A stretch of 64,000 nucleotides of DNA from Xanthomarina sp. F1114 (lineage in GTDB: Bacteria; Bacteroidota; Bacteroidia; Flavobacteriales; Flavobacteriaceae): the NCBI RefSeq assembly GCF_026410255.1, contig NZ_JAPMLL010000004.1:1-64000 (forward strand). Reading direction: 5' to 3'. The position numbers were made by a program, and so were the translations under genes. Of this stretch, positions 44,013 to 52,484 are shown in pieces. Position 1 is the first letter of the stretch. Every line of letters begins with the position of its first letter. The notes under the pieces are model-generated. The model did no database searches and was not told the DNA's origin. It worked only from the letters and a program-made list of their open reading frames with translations.

Positions 44013-46112
44013 AATTAAAGTAGAGTTAAAAGCTACTGGTACAGGGTTCACTACTAAATCAAAAGAAGTTATATCAAAACAAGCTGAATTTAAGTTATTT
44101 TCAACTCTAACAAATATGGTTTCGTTAAAAGGAGTTAGGTTATAATAGGGTTCAGATAATTGATTAATATTAGCTTCGGCATCTGCTTGAGAAGAATGAT
44201 AACTTACTGAATATGCCGTTGCGTCCTGATCTCCTAAAATCAAATTATTAAGGTTAAGGAGAGAGGTTTCTGTATGTCCGTTAGAAGCATCTCCATCTGT
44301 ATTATCATCGCAAGACGTTTGATTGCTTATAGGATTTGCAATTGGAGTAGTAAAAACTTCAATAAAAAAAGAAGACATATCAAAACAGCTTGGACTTCCA
44401 ATTAAATCAAGTTTTACAAAAATTTCTTGAGGATTGCTTGTATTTGTATATGGACCTATAATTTCGTTTTGGTTTAAATTGGCATCTTCTTGAGATTCAT
44501 AATAATGAACGGAATAATGGTTGCTATCTTGAGTTCCTAAAATACTACCGTCTAGAGTGGTGAAATCAAATTGCCAAAAACCGTCAGTATTATCATCGCA
44601 AATATCAATTTTGGGTACTGTGTTTGCAATTGGCGACGTAAAATATTCAATAATAGCTTCTCCTTCAAGAAAATCGCAATCTCCATTATTTAAATCGATT
44701 ACTACTTCATAAACACCGTTTTCATCAACTTCTAAAAAATAATTTGTATTGGGTAAAGGGGTTCCGTTAAAAGTCCAGGAATAACTAGCGTCAGGAATAT
44801 TTTCAGCAGTTAAAGTAAAAGTTTGGCCATTACATAAAGGCAAATAATTAGTACTTATTGGAGTTGTTGGATTATTTATAATATCTATTTTTTCAACAAA
44901 AAAAGACGAAATAAAAGGAGGGAGACCTTGTCTAGCTAATCTATTGCTATTGTCTATATTTAGGAATACTGTGTTTTCTGTGTAGTTGCATCCATTACCA
45001 ATAATATTGGGCAATTCTATAGTGCTTAAATAAGGTAAACCTATATTATATGTGCTACTTTCTGTTTTATAAATTTTACCATCTGGTCCTAATTGAAGTG
45101 CGCTCCTGTAACCTGTTTTGCTTTCAAGAATTACTTCTGAAGCACTTATGGCATTAATATTACCAGCAGTTAAATCGTATTGTAATAAAGCACTACGCTG
45201 GGCACTTGGGGCGGTGTTTGAAGGTAAATCGTTATTAGCACTAACATAAAGTACTTGGCTGTTTGGAGAAAACTCTATGCCATATGGTTTATTTGCGTTA
45301 GCATTACTTGTAATATTAATTGGTTGAGGATTACTTATTTCCCCAGTTTCTGGAACAAAATCGAAAATTAATAAGCGAGTGTTTATATTGTTTGGATTTG
45401 GACTGGCACATACTAATTTAGTTCCATCTGGAGAAAACTTTAAATAACCTCTTCTTTCTGAAATAGTAGAGCCAATATCAAAGGTGTCATGAAGAGCAAT
45501 ACCTGTATTTGAAACTTCAAAAAGATAAAATGTTTTATTATTATTGTTTACTGCATTCGAGTTTGTTAAAGCATCATCATCAGCTAAAGTAATAACCCAA
45601 ATGTTACCAGATTCGCAGTCTTTTAAAACAGCGCTTAATTTTTCTGAAGCTCTATGGAGTAAAAATTGATTTTTATCTGTAATAGCTCCTAATCCACCAG
45701 CCAGGCTCATATCTACAATAGAATAGCTAAAGCCTAAATCTTCACCTTGATAACCCAGGTTGGTACCTTGAGTAAATATATAATAAATGTTTGGGCTGTC
45801 TGGTTTTGGTATAATTATGGCAGATTGAGTACTAGACGAATTTCCATGTAAACCGTAGCCATTTTGCATTTGTAAATGATTCTTATTATATACAATTCGA
45901 CCGTCTGTATAGAATAAAAGTTCTCCGTCTGCATTAGAGATACTTGTACAGCCTTCAATTGTACTTAATGCACCATCAGTTAATGCGGTTACCGTGCCAT
46001 TATTATTAAATTGAATTCCTGCTTGATTACCAAAATACCAATTAGATGCTTCATCTTGAGAATAAGCACAGATAATATGGGTAAAAAAAATGTAAAAAAG
46101 GAATTTCTTCAT
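42747..46112 (-). CDS. T9SS type B protein with beta-propeller-like N-terminal domain
   Basis: A 1121-residue secreted protein (signal to about 18, CAYSQ). Residues about 20-400 form repeated WD40/PD40-like strands (GYLKFSPDGTKLVCASP, YGIEFSPNSQVLYVSAN, ALQLGPDGKIYKTE), suggesting a beta-propeller. A PKD-like segment, four Cys-bracketed modules (about 510-885) and the type B signal (FFTPNGDGYNDTW, YDRYGKLI, HFSLKR) follow. It begins 26 bp after the ABC permease stop, so it is probably the first surface protein of the operon. Confidence 0.88.
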   Translation of the reverse strand: MKKFLFYIFFTHIICAYSQDEASNWYFGNQAGIQFNNNGTVTALTDGALSTIEGCTSISNADGELLFYTDGRIVYNKNHLQMQNGYGLHGNSSSTQSAIIIPKPDSPNIYYIFTQGTNLGYQGEDLGFSYSIVDMSLAGGLGAITDKNQFLLHRASEKLSAVLKDCESGNIWVITLADDDALTNSNAVNNNNKTFYLFEVSNTGIALHDTFDIGSTISERRGYLKFSPDGTKLVCASPNPNNINTRLLIFDFVPETGEISNPQPINITSNANANKPYGIEFSPNSQVLYVSANNDLPSNTAPSAQRSALLQYDLTAGNINAISASEVILESKTGYRSALQLGPDGKIYKTESSTYNIGLPYLSTIELPNIIGNGCNYTENTVFLNIDNSNRLARQGLPPFISSFFVEKIDIINNPTTPISTNYLPLCNGQTFTLTAENIPDASYSWTFNGTPLPNTNYFLEVDENGVYEVVIDLNNGDCDFLEGEAIIEYFTSPIANTVPKIDICDDNTDGFWQFDFTTLDGSILGTQDSNHYSVHYYESQEDANLNQNEIIGPYTNTSNPQEIFVKLDLIGSPSCFDMSSFFIEVFTTPIANPISNQTSCDDNTDGDASNGHTETSLLNLNNLILGDQDATAYSVSYHSSQADAEANINQLSEPYYNLTPFNETIFVRVENNLNSACFDITSFDLVVNPVPVAFNSTLIQCDIDGINDNLTTFNLNEAITEITGGNTNLSTNFYFNFDDAETSNDPLNAENYNNISNPQTLYAQVTDNLTGCVNIAELTLEVSSTQLLDYQVPEDCDELESEDGINSFNLDNIATEMQDINGITFPITFYSSYQDALLEQSELNSSYTNTTPYNQTIYARAENNNACYGISEVYLTINKLPVLKEDENTLYCLNSFPKTIILEAGVLNDSPANYTYIWSNGETTSSIQINQIGTYTVTVTNSSGCSKSRNIIVAPSNVATFNDIIVVDATENNTITVLVSGEGEYEYALYNQEGLYHTYQSDNIFYNVYGGIYTVAVRDIKNNCGIVTQDVSIIGFPKFFTPNGDGYNDTWNIKGVSNIFQPNTLIRIYDRYGKLIKQLNPLGPGWGGTFNGEPLPSDDYWFSATLKDGREFNSHFSLKR

Positions 46113-46138
46113 TTAGCTAGACATAGCTAACAAAGGTA

Positions 46139-46963
46139 TTATAAATCACGCTTTTTTAATAATCTATAGGATAAAAAGACAAATATAGCAGTCCAACCTA
46201 ATACAATGGCAATTTCATACCAGTGCACACCATAGTCGTACATTAAATCTCCCTTTTCAGGAAATTTAGTCATCATAATTCTTTGAAAAGGCTGGTCTAT
46301 GAGATTATACATAGATTTTAATGGGAAAAAAGCTTGAATTTTACCAGCAATATCCATATTGGCTTGCCAGGAAATGAGCCCGAAAGCAATCCATTCTAAA
46401 ATATATAAAATAAATAAAAAGGCTAAAGCAAAAGCAGAGCGTTTTACTAGCATGCCAAAAAACAGACACAAACTAAAAAAACCAATCAGCTTAACAAAAT
46501 AAGCTATTATAAAATCGGTTTCTCTAAATATGATTGCGGCTTCTGTATAACTAGAATAGTATAATCCAATAAAAAGCGAAGCTACTGCAATTAAAAATGT
46601 TGCAATTAGTGAGAAGAAAACAATGGTGTAAAATTTAGAAAGAATAAACTCTTTTTTACTTAAACCATCTATAAGGTTTTGTTTTAAGGTTTTATTACTG
46701 TATTCATTCCCAATCATGCTTACCACAACAATAGCAAAGAAAAATTTGAATTGCGAGGCGAAAAACGTTGTAATATGCCAGATAATTGGAAAATTAAAAA
46801 TGCCTAATTCTCCTAATTCTAAAGTAAAAAAACCAAAGAAATTTATTTTTATAGATGAAAGAATTAAAACTGTAAAAGGCAATACAAAAGAAACAAATAT
46901 TAATATTTTGCTAGTTCTATTTAAAAGCAGTTTTTGTAATTCTAGATTTAAAAGTCTTAACAT
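46139..46963 (-). CDS. ABC-2 type permease
   Basis: A 274-residue membrane protein with about six hydrophobic helices and the opening LLNLELQKLLLNRTSKILIF, typical of ABC2_membrane permeases in bacitracin- or gliding-type exporters. A conserved GNEYSNKTLKQNLIDGLSKKEF stretch (in part) couples to the ATPase. Works with the ATP-binding protein 44 bp upstream. It sits between that gene and five T9SS surface proteins, so the exporter may serve them (inference). Confidence 0.9.
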   Translation of the reverse strand: MLRLLNLELQKLLLNRTSKILIFVSFVLPFTVLILSSIKINFFGFFTLELGELGIFNFPIIWHITTFFASQFKFFFAIVVVSMIGNEYSNKTLKQNLIDGLSKKEFILSKFYTIVFFSLIATFLIAVASLFIGLYYSSYTEAAIIFRETDFIIAYFVKLIGFFSLCLFFGMLVKRSAFALAFLFILYILEWIAFGLISWQANMDIAGKIQAFFPLKSMYNLIDQPFQRIMMTKFPEKGDLMYDYGVHWYEIAIVLGWTAIFVFLSYRLLKKRDL

Positions 46964-47007
46964 GAAAGTGGTTTTATTGCTGAGGTTGGTCTGTGTAATT
47001 TAATAAA

Positions 47008-47904
47008 TTAAAGCTTGTCAGTAAGTTGTAAAAATTGCTCTTCTAGGCTTTGTTTGCGTTTTACTAAATGCGATAAGTAAATTCCTTTTTCAAACATAAG
47101 TTTGTTAAAAGTTACGGCATCCATTGGCTCGTTTAAAAAGGCAGTAATTAACTGATTCTCTACTTTTACCTTTCCAAAGTCTGGATTCAATTCTAAGTAG
47201 TCTAAAAGTTCTTTTTGATTTTCACTTTTCAACTCGAAAAAACCATGGCTTGAAATCATTTCGTCCACACGTCCGGAGTAAAGTTTAACACCTTTATTTA
47301 AAACAACTACATGCGAGCATACTTTTTCAACTTCATCTAATAAATGTGAAGCTAAAAGAATGGTGGTTCCCTTATTGGCAATTTCCTTGATTATTTCTCT
47401 AATTTGATGAATTCCTTGTGGATCCAGACCATTTGTTGGTTCGTCTAAAATTAAGATTTCTGGATCGTTTAATAGAGCAGAAGCAATAGCTAATCGTTGT
47501 TTCATTCCTAAAGAAAAAGTACTAAACTTATGATTCTTCCTATCTAATAAATTTACTATTTCTAATTTTTCGTCTATTTTAGAGTAGTCGACCTCTTTTA
47601 TTTTACAGACTAACTTAAGGTTTTGAGCAGCTGTCATATAAGGATAAAAATTAGGGCGCTCAATTATAGCGCCAACTCTTTTAAGTGCATTATGTGTTGT
47701 AACAGTTCCATTAAACCATTTAAAAGTACCAGAGGTTTTATTTACTACATTTAAAACAATGCCTAAAGTGGTGGATTTTCCACTTCCGTTTGGCCCAAGA
47801 ATTCCATATACGTTGCCTTTATTTATGGTGAAAGATAGGTCGTTGACGGCTGTTAGCGAACCAAATTTTTTGCTAAGATTATTAATTGTAAGAATGGGTT
47901 CCAA
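47008..47904 (-). CDS. ABC transporter ATP-binding protein
   Basis: A 298-residue ATPase: Walker A GPNGSGKST near residue 38, signature FSLGMKQRLA, Walker B ILILDEPTNGLDPQG, H-loop ASHLLDEV. The best start is TTG 47904 (MEPILTINNLSKKFG); no ATG precedes it in frame. The signature and length match exporter ATPases of the bacitracin-resistance or GldA type. First gene of the seven-gene minus-strand block; divergent from the 353-residue gene. Confidence 0.92.
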   Translation of the reverse strand: MEPILTINNLSKKFGSLTAVNDLSFTINKGNVYGILGPNGSGKSTTLGIVLNVVNKTSGTFKWFNGTVTTHNALKRVGAIIERPNFYPYMTAAQNLKLVCKIKEVDYSKIDEKLEIVNLLDRKNHKFSTFSLGMKQRLAIASALLNDPEILILDEPTNGLDPQGIHQIREIIKEIANKGTTILLASHLLDEVEKVCSHVVVLNKGVKLYSGRVDEMISSHGFFELKSENQKELLDYLELNPDFGKVKVENQLITAFLNEPMDAVTFNKLMFEKGIYLSHLVKRKQSLEEQFLQLTDKL

Positions 47905-48004
47905 ATTGTTGGTTTTTGATGGTTTAAGAAACTAGCTTTAGTTTTAATTGATATATATACGACGAGTGTTTTTATAAATTGTTACATTGATAAAAATAAA
48001 AACT

Positions 48005-48012
48005 TAAATTTG
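48005..48012 (+). promoter_or_regulatory. putative -7 element (TAAATTTG) of the 353-residue gene
   Basis: Matches TAnnTTTG, 16 bp before the start codon. TTG candidates for the -33 element lie 15 or 23 bp upstream. Confidence 0.4.
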
Positions 48013-48028
48013 AAGAATTCGTTTTTCT

Positions 48029-49090
48029 ATGGAAGATTTAAAAATATCAAAAAAAAAGCCATCTTATCCAGTTAGTCCTAAATTGCATCAATATCTCACG
48101 GAATATAACAGGAATATTAGATTGCCAATATTTTACGACGATTTATTGCGTTTTCAAGGATCTGTTGTTGTTTATGATAAACATGAAGAAGATACTTTAT
48201 GGGTTCGTGTGTATTATAATGAATTTGAACGCCAGGAAATTGATTTAAGTTTAAAAAAGGTATATACCATTTTGCACTCTGATGGAAACGAAAAGACAAT
48301 TCCTTTTTTAACTGTTGATGCTATAGATTATTGCACTTTTGGAAATTCGAAACCTTTTCGAGTAAAGGTTAGAAATGTTTTAAATGATAACTACACGTAT
48401 TTTTATGTAAAAAAAGCGGATGCATCTCGTGTTTATGGGTTGGAATTAGAGCATATGTTATCTCCGTATAATTTGAATTTTTTAGTACATAAGGACACTT
48501 TAATTGAAGAACATATAGCGGGAATACCTGGGGACGAGTTTATAAAAACCATGTTACCAAACTGCAATGCTATGGAGAAGTCTCAAATTGCTAAAGAGTT
48601 TGTTAAGTTTAACGAACGTTGTACAATTAGACTGCTTGGAGACATGAGATCTTATAATTATGTGATTGTTCCAACTCACGATTTTGACCATGTTGTTTAT
48701 AAGATTCGTGCTATCGATTTTGACCAACAATGTTACGAAGGGAAGTTTAATATTTACAAACCTCAGTTTTTTAAAGAAAACTACAAAATGGTAGAATTAG
48801 TTACTCAAAAATTCCAGGCAGAATCTATTGATCAATACAAATTGGAAGAACGTTCCATAATGGCAAAACGCTTAATAAGTTATAACGATAGAATCGAGCA
48901 ATTAATAGCATGTATGCTTGACGACACTATTTCTACCCCAGAAAATGTAAAACAATTAAGAGGTGAGATTTTTGAATTTGCTTCGGATATAAATTTTAAG
49001 AATTGTAAAACAATGGGAGATATTCTAAAATATGCTCTCGATTTTGTAAAAAGAAACTACGAAGATGTTAACATGAAAAATTTCTATTAG
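48029..49090 (+). CDS. uncharacterised 353-residue protein
   Basis: A soluble protein with no signal peptide or membrane helix; I do not recognise the family. The N-terminal third is beta-rich and basic (SYPVSPKLHQYL, GSVVVYDKHEEDTLWVRVYYNEFE). The middle has IPGDEFIKTMLP and an RLLGDMRSYNYVIVP segment that leads into YKIRAIDFDQQCYEGK. The conserved-looking ...DFD... near 230 faintly recalls kinase-like phosphotransferases, but the usual catalytic HxD pattern is absent. It is divergent from the ABC-T9SS block and monocistronic. Confidence 0.7.
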   Translation: MEDLKISKKKPSYPVSPKLHQYLTEYNRNIRLPIFYDDLLRFQGSVVVYDKHEEDTLWVRVYYNEFERQEIDLSLKKVYTILHSDGNEKTIPFLTVDAIDYCTFGNSKPFRVKVRNVLNDNYTYFYVKKADASRVYGLELEHMLSPYNLNFLVHKDTLIEEHIAGIPGDEFIKTMLPNCNAMEKSQIAKEFVKFNERCTIRLLGDMRSYNYVIVPTHDFDHVVYKIRAIDFDQQCYEGKFNIYKPQFFKENYKMVELVTQKFQAESIDQYKLEERSIMAKRLISYNDRIEQLIACMLDDTISTPENVKQLRGEIFEFASDINFKNCKTMGDILKYALDFVKRNYEDVNMKNFY

Positions 49091-49190
49091 AATATAAAGG
49101 AATGTTTCATTTTTTTAAAGTCCATTTTTATGTTGCTTCGCGAAGAACAATATGTTGTTAAGAAGCCAATGGATGTGTTCTGAATTAGTT

Positions 49191-49204
49191 GTCCCGCTAG
49201 GGAC
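49191..49204. repeat. small hairpin of a possible degraded interspersed repeat
   Basis: A 5-bp perfect stem (GTCCC...GGGAC, 4-nt loop, extendable by one T-A pair) followed by ATCATACGGGTTATTTTG. From memory, the GTCCC(G)TAGGGACATCATACGGGT pattern occurs as a scattered repeat in many Bacteroidetes genomes. This copy looks shortened and stands alone in the window, 101 bp after the 353-residue gene. Confidence 0.35.
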
Positions 49205-49256
49205 ATCATACGGGTTATTTTGTTATCCAATTATAACAATCAAAACTGATTATAAA

Positions 49257-49775
49257 TTAATTCCAATTTTCATCAAAATTCAGATTATCATAATCATCTA
49301 AGTCGAAGTCGTCATCAAACTCGTCGTTATACTCATCTAAATTTTCAGCTTCGAAAGATTTTTCTGGAGCTTGATCTGGAATTTGTCCGTGAACAAACAT
49401 TAAATTTGGGTAATCTGTCCCTTCGGCTTCGTCAACAATTTCTGCCAGTTCCACTAAAAATGTCCACATACTTAAAAAGTCGTAAATATATATCAACTTT
49501 GTTTTGTCTTCGTGGGTCACTTCGTTAATAGGTGTGTTTCCCATTAATTTCACTTCATTTGAAGCTTCACTCAAATCAAATAAAGAGATTTCCTCGCCTT
49601 GATTCCATTCATCATCACTTACATAAAAAGAAGCCATTTCCGATCCATCAAACCCAAAAGATTGGGTAATGCTATTGTGTAAATCTTCTAAAGTGTCTGT
49701 TTCACGAATTTCAATATCTCTAAAAATATCTCCTTCAGAGTCGTGGTCTAGTATAATTCTAAATCTGTAAATCAT
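49257..49775 (-). CDS. pRiA4b ORF3-like (IS1096 TnpR-type) protein
   Basis: A 172-residue protein matching the plasmid pRiA4b ORF-3 family: MIYRFRIILDHDSEGDIFRDIEI, DTLEDLHNSITQSFGFD, MASFYVSDDEWNQG and TKLIYIYDFLSMWTFLVEL (each in part). The last 35 residues are almost entirely Asp, Glu, Asn and Tyr. Despite the family name there is no transposase nearby and no inverted repeat, so this is a resident gene. Function unknown. A minus-strand TATCTTTG -7 box at 49881-49888 would give a leader of about 100 nt. Confidence 0.8.
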   Translation of the reverse strand: MIYRFRIILDHDSEGDIFRDIEIRETDTLEDLHNSITQSFGFDGSEMASFYVSDDEWNQGEEISLFDLSEASNEVKLMGNTPINEVTHEDKTKLIYIYDFLSMWTFLVELAEIVDEAEGTDYPNLMFVHGQIPDQAPEKSFEAENLDEYNDEFDDDFDLDDYDNLNFDENWN

Positions 49776-49880
49776 GATTTCTGTTGTTGAGTTATTAAGT
49801 TTTATCTTAATAATAAATTGATACAGTTGCCTTGTTAAAGCTTTAAATTTGTGTTATTCTGTAAACAAAAAAATGGTTTG

Positions 49881-49888
49881 CAAAGATA
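49881..49888 (-). promoter_or_regulatory. putative -7 element (TATCTTTG) of the pRiA4b-like gene
   Basis: Minus-strand TATCTTTG fits TAnnTTTG; the implied 5' leader to 49775 is about 100 nt. No clear -33. Confidence 0.4.
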
Positions 49889-49954
49889 AGATTTTGTTTA
49901 ATAACCTCTAACTCTAATTACAAAATATATATTTAAAACTTAAGACATTAATAT

Positions 49955-50974
49955 TTACTTACTAAAGCGATGTAAGGTGAAAGTCATAGCAGATAGTAGT
50001 AAAAAAGCTCCTACTTGATGGGCTACACCTAACCACAGTGGTACTTGATAAATAATGGTGAAAACACCTAAAACAAACTGCACAAAAACCAATATAAACA
50101 AGGAGTCCAAAGCTATATTCTGATATTTTGTACGCGGTAATTTCTTGCCTTGAAACCAAATAACTAAAATTAAAGCAACTACAATATAGGCGAATGTTCT
50201 GTGTATAAACTGGATACCACTTGGGTTTTCTATTAAGTTTTTATAAAAAGGTTCTAAGATATAAACGGTATGGTGCATAAACTTTCCTTCGTTCATAAAA
50301 GGCCAATGATTATGTAATAAACCAGCTTTCAATCCAGCCACAAATGCGCCATAAATAATTTGTAGAACTAATACAAGATATCCAACAATTACTAGATTTC
50401 TAAACTTTTTATCTACTTGCTTTTTCTGAGGAAATATTAAATCTAAAGCAACCCATAAAGTTGCAGCAAAGGTTAAAAAGGCAGTGGTTAAATGTGCTGC
50501 CAATCTAAAATGACTGACATCTGGTCTATCTACCAATCCACTTTTTACCATATACCAACCTAAAAATCCTTGGAAACCTCCAAGTATCAAAAGCACGATA
50601 CTTTTTTTTATAGTTTTTTTTGTGAGTTGCTTGGTGACTAAGAAATATATAAAAGGAATAATAAAAACGAGACCAATAACTCTTCCTATAACTCTATGAA
50701 GCCATTCCCAGAAATAAATACCTTTAAAATCTTCTAAGGTAAAATGATAATGTAGTTTTTGATACTCTGGAAATTGCTGGTACAATTCAAATTCTTCTTG
50801 CCATTGAGCCTCATTTAGAGGAGGAATGGTTCCTGTTATTAATTTATAATTTGAAATTGATAAACCAGAATCTGTTAATCTGGTAATACCTCCTACAACT
50901 ACCATAATGAAGATTAATACACAGCCTGTTAAAAGCCAGTAGATTACTTTTTTATTATCTTTTTGTTTTACCAC
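49955..50974 (-). CDS. ctaA: heme A synthase (CtaA/COX15)
   Basis: A 339-residue inner-membrane protein with about eight helices. The four conserved heme-ligand histidines are visible in EWLHRVIGR, SHFRLAAH, QFIHRTFAY and GVAHQVGA. It oxidises heme O to heme A for cytochrome oxidase. The start is a GTG at 50974 (MVKQKDNKKVIYW); no ATG precedes it in frame. The CCA-adding enzyme gene ends 34 bp upstream of it on the same strand. Confidence 0.95.
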   Translation of the reverse strand: MVKQKDNKKVIYWLLTGCVLIFIMVVVGGITRLTDSGLSISNYKLITGTIPPLNEAQWQEEFELYQQFPEYQKLHYHFTLEDFKGIYFWEWLHRVIGRVIGLVFIIPFIYFLVTKQLTKKTIKKSIVLLILGGFQGFLGWYMVKSGLVDRPDVSHFRLAAHLTTAFLTFAATLWVALDLIFPQKKQVDKKFRNLVIVGYLVLVLQIIYGAFVAGLKAGLLHNHWPFMNEGKFMHHTVYILEPFYKNLIENPSGIQFIHRTFAYIVVALILVIWFQGKKLPRTKYQNIALDSLFILVFVQFVLGVFTIIYQVPLWLGVAHQVGAFLLLSAMTFTLHRFSK

Positions 50975-51008
50975 GAATACACCTGTTTTAAAATTTATTT
51001 ATTGAATA

Positions 51009-52427
51009 CTACTTACTCGCTTTTAACCCTAAACGTTCTCCTTCCTTTAGCATGAGTTGATAGGCAGCTTCATATTCATTAGGAATATCTCCTTCCAAGA
51101 TGGCTTCTTTAATTACTTCCTTGATAGCTCCTATTTCTCTACAAGGTTTTAAATTAAATGTTTCCATAATTACCTCTCCAGAGATTGGGGGTTGAAAATT
51201 TCTTATTTGATCGCGTTCTTCAACTTCTACTATTTTTTTTCTTACTATTTTAAAGTTGTTATGGTATTTTTTAAATCTCTTTGGGTTTTTAGTAGTGATA
51301 TCTGCTTCACAAAGAAGCATTAAATCTTCTACATAATCTCCTGCATCAAAAACCAAACGCCTTACAGCAGAGTCTGTTACCATATCTTCTGCTAAAACAA
51401 TTGGTCTCGAACTCATAAGAACCATTTTTTGGACAAACTTCATTTTTTCATTTAATGGCATTTTTAAGCGCTTAAATAACTGATATACCATTTTGGAACC
51501 CTTAAATTCATGTCCGTGAAAGGTCCATCCAATTTTTTTATGAAACTTTTTAGTAGGTGCTTTTCCTATATCGTGTAACAAAGCGGCCCAACGTAACCAG
51601 AGATTATCTGTGTTTTTACTAATATTATCTACTACTTCTAAGGTGTGATAAAAGTTATCCTTATGTCTCTGTCCTTCAATTTCGTCAATACCTTTTAAAG
51701 CAGTTAATTCAGGTAGTATATAACTTAATAATCCAGTTTTTTCAAGTAATATAAAACCGATAGAAGGTTTAGGACTTTCTATAATTTTATTTAATTCTAC
51801 TACAATACGTTCCTTAGTAATTATATTTATTCGCTCTTTATTCCTTGAAATAGCTTTTAAGGATTCCTCTTCAATTTTAAAATCTAATTGGGAAGCAAAA
51901 CGAATAGCACGCATCATTCGTAATGGATCGTCGCTATACGTTATATCCGGACTTAGAGGTGTGCGAATAATGGCGTCTTTTAAATCTTGAATGCCATTAA
52001 AAGGGTCAAGTAGTTCTCCAAAATTTTCTAGAGATAGATCTATAGCTAAAGCATTAATAGTAAAATCTCGACGATTTTGATCATCTTCAAGCGTGCCATT
52101 TTCAACTATAGGATTTCTGCTATTTTCGTTATAGCTCTCTTTTCTTGCACCAACAAATTCTATTTCAATATCTTCAAAACGCAACATAGCTGTTCCGTAG
52201 GTTTTAAAAACTTGAACTTTTGGTTTGTTTGGCAGGTTTTTAGCAACTTGTTTAGCTAATTCGATTCCTGAGCCAATTGCAACAATATCAATGTCTTTTG
52301 CAGAACCACGTTGTAAGATATAATCGCGAACAAATCCACCAATAACATAAGTATCAAGTTGTAGCTCTTTTGCCGATTGGGAGATAACCTTAAAGATTGG
52401 ATGCGTTAATGCTTGTTTGTAATTCAT
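51009..52427 (-). CDS. cca: CCA-adding tRNA nucleotidyltransferase with HD domain
   Basis: A 472-residue class II nucleotidyltransferase: head motif IGGFVRDYIL (about 29-38) with catalytic acids in KDIDIVAIG (the DxD), RRDFTINALA, and the RNA-binding neck DDPLRMMRAIRFA. A C-terminal HD domain is shown by RWAALLHDIGKAP around 290. It builds or repairs the tRNA 3' CCA end; the HD part gives phosphodiesterase activity in relatives. A TsaC-like gene lies 57 bp upstream on the same strand, so a small tRNA-related unit with ctaA at its end is likely. Confidence 0.95.
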   Translation of the reverse strand: MNYKQALTHPIFKVISQSAKELQLDTYVIGGFVRDYILQRGSAKDIDIVAIGSGIELAKQVAKNLPNKPKVQVFKTYGTAMLRFEDIEIEFVGARKESYNENSRNPIVENGTLEDDQNRRDFTINALAIDLSLENFGELLDPFNGIQDLKDAIIRTPLSPDITYSDDPLRMMRAIRFASQLDFKIEEESLKAISRNKERINIITKERIVVELNKIIESPKPSIGFILLEKTGLLSYILPELTALKGIDEIEGQRHKDNFYHTLEVVDNISKNTDNLWLRWAALLHDIGKAPTKKFHKKIGWTFHGHEFKGSKMVYQLFKRLKMPLNEKMKFVQKMVLMSSRPIVLAEDMVTDSAVRRLVFDAGDYVEDLMLLCEADITTKNPKRFKKYHNNFKIVRKKIVEVEERDQIRNFQPPISGEVIMETFNLKPCREIGAIKEVIKEAILEGDIPNEYEAAYQLMLKEGERLGLKASK

Positions 52428-52484
52428 TTATTAAATTCCAGTATTCAAATTCCAATGCTAACTTAGTGTTCGAATTTTGAAGTA

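Noticed and set aside
49257-49775. Insertion sequence suggested by the IS1096-type family name
   Set aside because: No transposase, terminal inverted repeats or target duplication around the gene.
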